Assembly (NCBI GenBank): GCA_037389465.1
Contig: JAZARR010000187.1
Location: forward strand, 248,001 to 312,000
DNA: 64,000 bases
Source: Baylisascaris procyonis
Lineage: Eukaryota; Nematoda; Chromadorea; Rhabditida; Ascarididae
Direction of reading: 5' to 3'
Position numbers and translations under genes: made by a program. Position 1 is the stretch's first letter. Each line of letters starts with the position of its first letter. Below are positions 1 through 11,102 of this stretch, in pieces. A model generated the notes under the pieces. It ran no database searches, was not told the DNA's origin, and saw only the letters and a list, made by a program, of their open reading frames with translations.

Positions 1-2420
1 GCTGCAATTTGTAGCATTCATCTTTTGCATTATAATTTTACCGCTTCTGGATCAATTAGCAATAATAATTCTAAATCAGATCGCATATTGTTACCTTCTG
101 TAAGATGTATAAAATGTATTACACCTGCATCTTCCTTCCTTAGAGCGATTGATCTGATAAACAAGGTTTACCCTAACCACTTTCATGTTCTTTTTAACCG
201 GAATTTAATCTCCATTCATAATTGAAAGGATTTCTAGCTCATAGTACGAAACTGGCTCATAAAATTGGAAGGATTTTGCAATAGGAAATTCAAAACCCTC
301 AGATATTGCTTCAAATAACCCAGCAATATATTAATAACGACAACAATAGAAACATAGGGATATATTTATCCACTCAAGCTATCTAGTCTCAATCACATAA
401 AATTGTCTAGCCAAGTTTTATGCAAGGCCTTTCAAATTTTGTTATAAATTTGTCTACATATCAGTTCCACTTCTGTTCGTTGGTAAATAACTGGAACCAT
501 GAGATGCACCGAACAAGAAAATGATGGAAGATTCTTCTATGCTGACGAATCGGCTCTTCCAGTCATATTCATAGCAAAATCCTCCCATACCTGGTTCATA
601 AGAATATCCATCTGCGGAACAACAGTATCGCCAACAATACTAGATCCCAACTCCGATCCAAAGCGCTGCCCAGATTCTCTAACCACTCAGCCAGCTCCGT
701 CAATGCATCAAGGTCAATGATGGATTAATTCATCCGATAAATACAAAAAAATTTCACTAATCTTCACCTCATTACTCGCTTCTGACAGTCAGTAAATATC
801 TGTGAGGTATAATAAATATACCCTAAAACACCTTGCAAGAAACATTTACCACTTCATTCTTTCACAAATCTCTGAGCCATTAATAAAATAAAATTAAAGA
901 TAAGAGTCGTAGCTGTAGGCCCAATCACATCGGTTCAGTACAACAATTACACTAAAGCAATGCCTACACATCCGGAGTTTCAGAGTTCCTTCGCTAGCGG
1001 AGTCATTGTTTTCCACGAGTGACACTGTGAAGCGGTATGACCACTACAATTACTGTCTGCGTAATGGTTTCTGGCTGAGAGATAAGAAGGAAACGAATGG
1101 CGAAACACCGGTGATGAAATCCGACCACATCATTTCTCTCATAAAAGTTAAAGTTAGCGGGCAAAGGGAAACCTGGGAAGAACCTTGAGTAATGATTGTT
1201 TTTGTGAATTATAAAAAAAAATATTGAATACAGCAGCCGGTAAAAATGATATTGGTACAAACCCTTTCCTTATTATGTTCCTGCTTATCAGAACGCAATA
1301 GAAATTAAGCAGCGTTGCATGTAACGTAACCACTTACCTAATATTCATGTTTTGCCAACACATCTTATCGTATCAACACAGAACCATCCTTTACAATATC
1401 AATATAGACTACTGAGATGTAACTCTTAATTATCCTTTGCAACAGTCTTATTCTCCCAATAATCGAAACTTTGTTGCTTTTTTGCAATCAATTTTTGTAT
1501 CATTTTAAAATTGACAAAAATGAAGATGGAGCCTAAAACGAGGAAACTGTAACCATACATTAAAGTCAAAGAGTTACAAAACCTCTTCCTTCTTTTTTGG
1601 CTTCGTTGAAAACCTCTAACAGTGAGATATAAATGTCGCCATGACAAGCTGTTCTATTAAATATCGGCCATAATTAAGGCCCTTATGCATAAGTTATAAT
1701 CGGCATCATCAACGATGGAATTAGACCTGCACGCTATCTAACTGCTACCCCTTTCGTTCTTTTATGCTATGAGCATCAACAAAGTACTCATTAATATAAT
1801 TAATAAAAGAAATGACAGTTGCTACTTAATCTGTACCGTTAAGTATGCGAACACATTGCTTTTCGCTTATTGAAGTTTTAACATACCTACTCAAAAACTT
1901 TTTCTTATTCAAGCAGAATTGCTCAACGACACAATAATTGCCAGGGTACTATTCGACGAATTGAGCTTTAAGCACAAGAAGTCACCTTTAACTATCATGC
2001 TTATGCTAACGCTTTTTATAAAGTGTCTAGTATCAAACTTTGCATGCAGCTTTTTTTGTGAGGAGTGAGAAAAGAAAGAGAAAGAGTTGGAGAAAGGAAC
2101 ATAAGAGTGTACAAAACGACAAGATTCGACCAACTCCATGCGAGAAAATAAAAGAAATAAGCGAAATCACGCAGATATTCCAGGTCCATTCAAAAACACA
2201 AAGCAAAACCACTACAAAAACTTAAATAAGGCTCTCTTTACAAGGGAGAGGAGAAGGAAATTCTGCTCCTACACCACATCGTCTAGGTTAGAAGATCATT
2301 TGTTATGCCCATCATAACAGTAAAGAATATCACAAAGTTTCATGATACTATCATAATGCATTTCTGGAAAAATTTTCAAAAACGCTTGAAAAATAATCTG
2401 AAGCAGGAAAACTCACTCAC
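1..2420. other. Left-edge stretch without a firm gene
   Basis: This should hold later PTR exons or an intron, but no exon with the expected GxDD-type sterol-sensing-domain motif was seen. On the minus strand between about 720 and 70 there are several short open patches with coding-like composition (for example VPQMDILMNQVWEDF and GFEFPIAKSFQFYEP), interrupted by stops. They were not recognised. Confidence 0.3.
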
Positions 2421-5400
2421 CCAAAACAGCGTTCCAAATGAGGCCATCAATGACAGGATCGGGCAGAAGACACCGATAGCTGCTTCCCATGGCTTACTGG
2501 TCACCGGATCACGCCTTAGAGTCGTCGTCACTGTGAAGATGAGCACAACCACGAACGAAATTGACATCAGCGGCATTGCTTCTATCCCTAAAGTAAATTC
2601 CGTAACACTCAACGAATTACTTGAATTCGTTTGAAGCGAGAGGGACTACTAGCCAACAATAAGATCCCCTGAAATCACTGTAGTATGATGCGGAAGGGGG
2701 AAGTATTCCTCCGATCTGAAAGATTGTGAGAAGTACGAAAATATATCCCATTATAAAATATCACCACAGAACATGGAAGGTTCCTCCTCACCCAAACACC
2801 CCTACCTTAAGTATTCAAGAATTTGGAGAATAATTTACCGGTATCATAGCTGAACAATAGCGGGTCTAAAGCTTGTTTTTAACAACTCTCCAAAATTATT
2901 TCGCTCAGCGCTCATTTAAAACTATTGGGACAACTAAACGAATGACAAGGCAAACACTTCGTCCGCTTTCTGAAATCTCCCTCAGTGGAAACCAAGCAAA
3001 TATAAACTATATAAGCGAAGTAGGTGCCTCAGAAATGAAGTAGTCTACATGCAGTGATGATCAAACATAAGACTCGAATTATTCACGAAAAAGGAAAAAT
3101 CGAGACTGAAAAAGAAAGCGCTGCTATTGATTGCATCACGGCGGAAAGGAGGTAAGATCAAATGAAAAAAAGGGTCATTAATGGATTACATTGAGTCAGG
3201 TCGAAAAGATAGGATGCGCAGCATCTAAAAGAGTCATACTGATCTTGCACCTAACCTCCTCTCTTGTACACCATCCCTTCTGACAGGTGAATCCTGTAAG
3301 GCTTACTCTGCCTTTTTTTGCGATCCAATTACAAGTTTGATGAACGAAGTGTTTCCTATTCAATAAAAATTTGATATGTTCGCAAAAATACACCCGGTCA
3401 CCGATAAATGACTGATCGAGATGTTTGAAAAAGGATGAAAGTAACGGCCAACATTTTGGAAAATTAAGCGACGGCTTCCCTACAAAGATATTTTCTGGTT
3501 CCGTCTATTCTTGCATTAGCTTGTCAACGCCTGTCGCTCAACCTTTATGTTAACCCCCAACCCAACGCACCTGCCAATTATTAACTGCACTGACTCAATC
3601 AAACAAACGATTTAGTAGCAAGTGAAGTTGGCACTGACCTGTTCTACGAACTTCCTCACTAACGAGTCCTTCAGAGGTTGCAAATACTCTAATAAGCGAA
3701 TCGCTCTTAGTCGCTTCTGAATAGTTAAACACCTTATGCTCCCATTTCTTCATGATCGCTTCATAAGATGCGTTCGCGATGATCGCATGAAAATTTATCG
3801 AAACGAGACGACATCCTTCGATCAAATGCGACCTAAAAATTTCTGATGAATTCAATATTTATATTATTACATAACCACTGTTTGTGACTGATCTGTTTTA
3901 TTGAACATCTATATTTTAAATAAAAAGTTGCAGGAAATAAATAAAACTAGAGCTGTAATTTTAAACAATCGTAAAAGCGTGTTATATGAATGGGCAATAA
4001 TGTGCCCTTACGCTCCATGCACCATAAAACCACTCCTGCGATTCCTAACAAATAATAAATATGTAAATTGCCTCCATATTCTAGTCAACCCGATCGTTTG
4101 CAAAGGATCTAATTTTTCAAACCAAAGCGGACATAAAAGAAAGAAATCGACTGATGCAATATGCATGCAAATTTTTCCCGTCTTTGAATTTCTGTAGCTC
4201 CTCCCTAAATGGATGGATCAATCCAGTCAACGGTGAACAATATAAGCAGCGTATATTATAACTCTAGCTTCAATAGTTCTCCTGAATGGGACTAACGGAC
4301 AGGCAGAAAGATACACATATGCATAACTATAAACATCCACAGGTACGAAAATTTCAATAAAGAAGCTCGCAAAGTCAGATAGAAGAGGGATATGGAAGTA
4401 TATCTTTAGTAGAAATTGAAAGAAGAGCTAAATGAAATGGGCTGAACGCTGGATGAAACAGTATGAAACAAGTGACGCCTTTCATTTGTTCAGATATTGG
4501 ATTTAAATAAGCGATTTCGTTTATTTCCGTTTATTCAGCGCATCGACAAAACTATATGCCTTGCATTTCCTCAATTATATAGCAACGCTAGTTCTATAGA
4601 CTCAATGCGTCTTTTGTGTTTGAGAAGCTACATTGATTTCATTTCTTTACATATTAAAATAAATAAGACAGCGCACTGAATGTTGCTGTAATCGAAGAAG
4701 TGCTTATTCCGTATCAAATTTTTGCATAAGCGATCCGGAACTCCTTTCCGCAGAGGGTTAAGCCTCCACCGCGCAAACAAAAAAAAAAGGAAATCTTGAT
4801 ATCAAAAGACCTATTGGAGATAACGCAAATGTTCCTCATAGTGTCCCATCTGGTGCCTCAAGCGCTCACTCTGCATGATTACCTTCGCAGCAGTACATTC
4901 GCAATTTTCGGCTAAACCCAAAAACTAGTTAGTTCCTTATGTCGCCATGACCTGCTGGAGACTTAGCAGGTCCCAAAATTTCACTCATTACCTTAAATGC
5001 CCTAAGCCTGTAAGAGTTACTTAATTTTAACACTTCTTACTCATGCATTACATCTCCTGACCTATTCCTTATGGGTAAATTCTCTGAGTTTTTTGTGGGT
5101 AAGTTCTGCGAATATTCATCGGGCAAACATTAATCCCGCGCTTCGGTACACTCAGCAATTCAAAACACTGAGGACAGCAACATCGCGCAATATTCCCCGC
5201 TCGGTTTAAATTACTTATAGAAATCCCTAATTTCCTGTTTTATTTATTAACTTATTCGCCCACCACAAGTCCTATTTTTCATTTTAGTTATAACTTCAAC
5301 AAAAGTACCTGTTGTTGACGTCCACTTGAAATATATTGTTCGCCAAATATATGCGATGACCAAAAATATCCATCGTTGGATAAGTGAGCTTCACATTTGC

Positions 5401-8400
5401 TTTCTTCCTGAAAAAGTGTTAAATAATCTTGCGTGTTAACAAAATCGATGAGCACAACAATGCAAAATCTGAATAATAATAAACCTGCTTAATTATAACG
5501 CTTCTTCGATATTACTCAAAAAATTATCGATGAAGCGGAGGGGATTTTACATTTCGGTTGGATTTTTTTTGGCTCTTCTTGGGCAACGAAATGAAGTCTG
5601 TTACATTCTCAATGACTTCGTGTCACTACAGTCATAAACTCATGTTGTATCATATCAACATCAATCATGATATAACATTGTACTTTCATAACAATCAAAT
5701 ATTACGCAGCAATTAGTGAGTATTCTATTGGTTATTTATATACCAATAATCGCATCGATATTCAATCGAACATACAAAAGGCGACTGCATCCTCTCCAAT
5801 TTCGCAGCATTTCACAAAAATAGGGAGAATAAATTTCAAAGTACTTTAGTGGCGCAGGTCCAAACTAATATTTATAAAATTTCTAATCAGAAATTGCTGT
5901 AATATTCATATGCCTCCAATCTTCATCTGCATACTGTGAATTCTCAGGCTTATTTTCAAACGAACTGACATCAAATGGAACAGTTCAATAGCTGATTAAA
6001 ATCTTTTACGAAAAATTTTCCGCCTCACTTATTTCACTTTCATATTTCTTTTCAAACAGCGCAGATTTCTGTGGTTATGAGCATTGAATCTTGAATGCTG
6101 AACGTTAATCATATGTTCAGTATGTTCGTCTTTACTAAATTTCATCTCATAAGTTCTCCCTCTTCCCCTCTCTGGAAAACCAGAAATATCTCGTCAAATG
6201 ATTAATATTATACCTCGTCAGATAATACTATTAAACTTCATATTAAAATGTAAAACCTCTTCAAATCTGAAAATTCACCAAAAGAGTAGAAAAAAACATT
6301 TCCTTAACATAAACGCCATGACGGAGGGGATGAGTATTCTTGAGCAGCAATATATAAATGGATTTTTCAATTTCGATACGACTCTAAACTCTTTCTACTA
6401 GATTTACGGTGAAGCGTCCAAATCTGCTTTTATATCTTCTTCCATGACATTTACCTCACGAGTTATGGAATATTCAATTTTTCGCGATAACAGCCAAACG
6501 TTGAAAGCTAAGGACATGAAAGTGAATCGAAAGGTGTGTTCAAGCTCGACTGCACGATAAAACTCGGCGTCGTCTACACTTTTGGATGAAATGACCGCTC
6601 ATTTTACTTGACGTTCAGTATTCAGAAACCTTCTTTCACACTTTCATTGATTATCATAGATTGCCTGACCTTGTTGATCCAAACATAACTGTAATTAAGC
6701 CCCCCGACATCGCCCTGCTCCAACCTTTCCCCTCGCCCTGCGGACTTCAAAAAACCTCGAAGTTAGCGAGAATTTAAGATTTCTAAAAGATCTATCTTAT
6801 CCAGTTAAAGCGTAAACAGAATGAGTTTCAAAAACATTCTAACATACCTTATCTTGACATCCCTGTACATCGAAAGAAAAATACTTAAGGCGTCACTCGT
6901 TTCACAATGCGATCCACAAAAATCCGAATACGCATAGGTGCGTCCTTCGTGAGTGACATTCAGTTTATACTGAAGAAAGTTTTCGATCTCTATCGCCTTC
7001 TCGAGGTGTCTGAAATTTGAAATTATGGCCGAACTCCGGAGATGATATCAACTCCAAATGATGCAATATTTTCATCTTTATTTAGCGATCGTCCTGCTAA
7101 ACTAGAGTGATAGAAGAGGACCTAGACATAGTCCTAGTCCTTCAAGAATTTCGACTATAACTTATATTCTCTCAATTCCTTCTATCTCAAGTATCGACTT
7201 AAGTAAAATGCTAATGTTCTTAAACAACATTGCATTATTTGATAAGATAACTTCAGTGACTTTATTTTAATCTAATAATGAGAGCCAATCGTATATTGCA
7301 ATGTCTTTTGTCACTTTTTAGTATGGTCATTGTTTCATGTTTATATGAACGTATTCACACTAATTATAAACAATCAACTCTGAAACTCAGCGATATCCAC
7401 CTTGTTTTTTGAAATCTAAAAAATCCACAACCTATGCATAACTATCAAGCAATCTGCATCAAAGGAATGGCTCGTTTAGAAGTACAAGAATCAACGTACA
7501 ATTTGAAATTATGGATAGAAGGTATGCTTGAAAGCACAAATATATATCACAAATCCTGACAAAACTTCAACTTACTCGGATCTTAACAGTGAACCTTCAT
7601 CGGCAGCTTTCATTGCGACGACGACGTGAAACGGTGATCCATAGTCTCTGAAGAATTCGCGCGTCACTGCGTATTCATATCGTGAGGGCGAATTATCCGG
7701 CGTGAAGTGCTCCAAAATATCGTTTAATTCACGAAATTTCAGCACTCCAGCCGATAGCACCAACGCCAACACACTTCTATAAAAATAAATCAATTACCAC
7801 TGTAGAATGATCATTGCAATATCATTCATCTTTTGGATCATACCTAAAGATTACAATTAAATCTTAGGATTGCTTGCATGGCAATAAGCTCAAATTTCTC
7901 CCTGAAAGTTGGGTAAGCTAATTCGCATGGAACAGATGCGAGTATGAGGAGATATTGAAAAAATAAAGAAAATCGGGAAAAAGGGGAAAAAAGCGAACGG
8001 AAATGACGTTATTACCTCAACGAAAATCTCAGCGCGGCAGCTTCATTATTGGGGACTATTTTAGACACGAAGGTGACCCATAAAAATGAGCCATAAACCC
8101 TCCGAAAATCTAGAAAGGAGATGAGAGTCAGAAAAAGTCTTTATGTTTAATCCGACAAAGTCCACAGATAACTTGAAAGTGTCAAGAATTATAAGTTAGA
8201 AGATAAGTCAGAACCATCTTATACACCAATGAGAATACATCACCATATTCACTATAAATCAAATGCGCAAAAAATGCGCTCAGGTTCGAATGTAGAACTC
8301 AGCCGCCTAATATAAAAACCTTTATAAGACTTCAGCATGTGGATAATCTCAAATATGCAAATTTTCGACAACGATTTTAAAGCCTATAAGCTCGATATTG

Positions 8401-11080
8401 ATAGTTTCAAATATGCAAATTTTCGACCACGATTTTAAAGCCTATAAGCTCGATACTGATAGTCTCAAATATGCAAATTTTCGACCACGATTTTAAAGCC
8501 TACAAGCTCGATAATGATAGTCTCAAATATGCAAATTTTCGACCACGATTTTAAAGCCTATAAGCTCGATAATGATAGTCTCAAATATGCAAATTTTCGA
8601 CCACGATTTTAAAGCCTATAAGCTCGATATTGATAGTCTCAAATATGCAAATTTTCGACAACGATTTTAAAGCCTATAAGCTCGATAATGATAGTCTCAA
8701 ATATGCAAATTTTCGACCATGATTTTAAAGCCTATAAGCGCGATACTGATAGTCTCAAATATGCAAATTTTCGACAACGATTTTAAAGCCTATAAGCTCG
8801 ATATTGATAGTTTCAAATATGCAAATTTTCGACCACGATTTTAAAGCCTATAAGCTCGATACTGATAGTCTCAAATATGCAAATTTTCGACCACGATTTT
8901 AAAGCCTACAAGCTCGATAATGATAGTCTCAAATATGCAAATTTTCGACCACGATTTTAAAGCCTATAAGCTCGATAATGATAGTCTCAAATATGCAAAT
9001 TTTCGACCATGATTTTAAAGCCTATAAGCGCGATACTGATAGTCTCAAATATGCAAATTTTCGACAACGATTTTGAAGCCTATAAGCTCGATATTGACAG
9101 TCTCAGATATGCAAATTTTCGACCACGATTTTAAAGCCTATAAGCTCGGTAATGATAGTCTCAAATATGCAAATTTTCGACCACGATTTTAAAGCCTATA
9201 AGCTCGATATTGATAGTCTCAAATATGCAAATTTTCGACAACGATTTTAAAGCCTATAAGCTCGATACTGATAGCCTCAAATATGCAAATTTTCGACAAC
9301 GATTTTAAAGCTCAAAAGCTCCGTACTTATTTTCGATATACCGAGTAATCCTTAAGACAACCTGTGCTTAAAATTTAAGGAACACCTCTCGCTGAATGAT
9401 TATATGCACAAAGGGGAACCAAAAAACCTGAAAAGAACTGTGCTCATAAACAATTTCCCTGTCCGAAGTCAGTACCTTCAACAGTCCCACTAGGCAATAT
9501 TTAGTGAAAATATGAGAAGAAATTTCACGTCCCAAAGTGAATTTCCATGCAAATTTGAGATGCTAAGATTCTTACGCTGATTATGAAGTGATCTTAATGA
9601 AGAGCTCATCGAATTAATGATCAGTGTTTGTTGACATCATGACGTCACAAAAGGAGATTGATTGAAGGTTAATGCTTGTTCGACAGTGAAACCGGTAGGA
9701 GAGAGAAAAGAATAGGCGAGAGAGATGAAAAGGCAAAAAGAAAGAAATAAAGAGATAACATTTGAATTATGGAATTTATGAAATAACGTCAAAGTGTCTT
9801 CACTCTGTCAATTGCCTTACATTATTCATTGTCGCTCTTAAAGCATATATCAATCTCATCACAGTAACGATAAGGAATTCTTAATAATTCAGTTATCCGG
9901 TCACGATAAATCCGACCTGTTTTCGATTCGCTTTGTCTTCCGAGTTGCCTATATGACCAAACCTTTGGCCTTTATTAGTGCTAAAAACGCCGCATGACTT
10001 TTGAGAAATTCCTCTCGAAAAATTCTCCTTTCATCAAAAATTTTAAGAAACTTATATAACCCGTGAAAACGTCGACTAGTCCCTACGGCACATATCGATC
10101 ACAACCATTAATCAACTGGGTGAATGCAACCAACCAATAGATGTGCATCAAAATTGACACAATTTCTACAAAGAAAACATCATTGCAAAATCTCTACAAT
10201 CCATCAATAATTTTATTGTTTTCACATAGCATCAATCAGCAGCTAATTTCTGATCCATAAATCACGACCTCTTTCCGGTGGTTAAACAAACTTACGAACT
10301 ACTGCCTGATAATAATTGGGTGATTTAACCATCAAAGATTCCTTCAACCCCTTTATCAATACGACGTAGTCGTTGAAGGAAATTCCATCAAGACTGTTTT
10401 GAGTAGTTGTAAATGGTAACACACGATGTCATTCATAATTTCTACGTCGTTCTTTCAATTTTCCTCGTAAATGAAACAGACATTTCTGGCATAAATAGCA
10501 GTTTTAGACCCCTCCTTCTCTTAGAAACGAAGAATTTGAGAAAAAAGTTTGCACATATCAGTGCAAATTACATAGACGAAAAAGAGTTATACAAGTATGA
10601 AAAATGCAGCGAATGCAAAATTTTTTTTATTTGAAACAAGAGAAGTTTGCAGAAAATTTCCAACCGCGAGGTAAGCGAAGTGAATCAAGAAAAGGACGAC
10701 TAAAGCGAGCATTACACCTGTTTAGCTCATTTCGCTGAATTAGTTCCAGGCGGAGCAAATGACCAGGAGTTCAACTCCATCAGTAGGCATTTATCTTTAT
10801 CCTGACCTGTAGCACAGCTAGCCATTTGTTTTATACTTCTCAAAAAATATATTGCCTAACAAATATTGTTTGATTTCATCGAAGAACAAAAAGATCTATT
10901 CAGAGCTCTATGCATCAATACCATTAAATAACTAATATTGCTGGAACAGCTATATAGTGCCTTCAAAAAAAAGACTTACGTGAATATGAGGCAGAATTTC
11001 GGGTGTCGCCCTATAAATAGACCCGTCGCATAGAAAGCTCGCTGCGTCTTCAACTCGACCACCGAGCAGCAGCTCTCCAT
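2421..11080 (-). CDS. Patched-related (PTR) family membrane protein, N-terminal part, six exons
   Basis: Coding exons in order on the minus strand: 11080-10980, 7776-7576, 7009-6848, 5407-5309, 3832-3639 and 2587-2421 (924 nt, 308 residues). Phases join exactly (2,2,2,2,1,0). Visible: residues about 14-27 read [14 protein letters not shown], the usual PTR lead into transmembrane segment 1 (about 28-48, ending VLSAGVLKF). Then come the family motif SPSRYEYAV, a Cys-containing luminal loop (YSDFCGSHC), [10 protein letters not shown], and [14 protein letters not shown], which runs straight into [11 protein letters not shown], the start of the sterol-sensing domain (two hydrophobic segments to FGTLFW). 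Nematode PTR proteins are RND-like transporters involved in cuticle, moulting and sterol or hedgehog-related peptide handling. That is family knowledge and was not tested here. The family is usually 800-1000 aa, so about two thirds is missing; no later exon was found in the remaining 2.4 kb. The start is the ATG 13 bases after a strong acceptor (atttttcag). Confidence 0.88.
8016..8109 (-). other. Possible frame-breaking cassette exon in PTR intron 1
   Basis: A 94-base segment is flanked by a pyrimidine-rich acceptor (tcctttctag) and a good donor (TTGAG|gtaata). One frame is open (begins [13 protein letters not shown]), but the upstream exon ends in phase 2. Inclusion would therefore give a shifted frame with a stop after 16 codons, while exon 1 joined directly to exon 2 gives a normal PTR transmembrane segment 1. 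It may be a poison exon or only a chance pairing of splice signals. Confidence 0.3.
8347..9317. repeat. 58-bp tandem array, about 16.7 copies, in PTR intron 1
   Basis: Units start every 58 bases from 8347 (8405, 8463, 8521 and so on to 9275). Each carries the core CAAATATGCAAATTTTCGA, then ACGATTTTAAAGCC. Variation between units is limited to a few sites (GACAACG/GACCACG/GACCATG and the GATATTG/GATACTG/GATAATG end). Units 1-4 have the same order of variants as units 8-11, and unit 7 matches unit 12, so the array has a higher-order duplication of several units. Confidence 0.95.
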
Positions 11081-11093
11081 TCGCACCCAAACA

Positions 11094-11102
11094 CTGAAAA
11101 AT
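11094..11102 (-). other. Candidate spliced-leader acceptor of the PTR gene
   Basis: The sequence atttttcag on the minus strand lies 13 bases before the PTR ATG at 11080. No upstream coding exon is needed, because the protein already begins at the usual distance before transmembrane segment 1. It could be a trans-splice acceptor or the acceptor of a 5'UTR intron. Confidence 0.5.

Noticed and set aside
2588..2640. Extension of the sterol-sensing exon to the left-hand acceptor gtgatttcag near 2672
   Set aside because: An in-frame TAG lies between, whereas the acceptor at 2588-2590 joins RRTG to IEAMPLM in phase as in PTR proteins.
8016..8109. Frame [13 protein letters not shown] as a normal PTR exon
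   Set aside because: It needs an incoming phase of 1, while exon 1 ends in phase 2. Direct joining of exons 1 and 2 already gives a complete segment 1. It is kept only as a possible poison exon.
8347..9317. CRISPR-like array
   Set aside because: Units are contiguous 58-bp repeats without variable spacers, in a eukaryotic intron.
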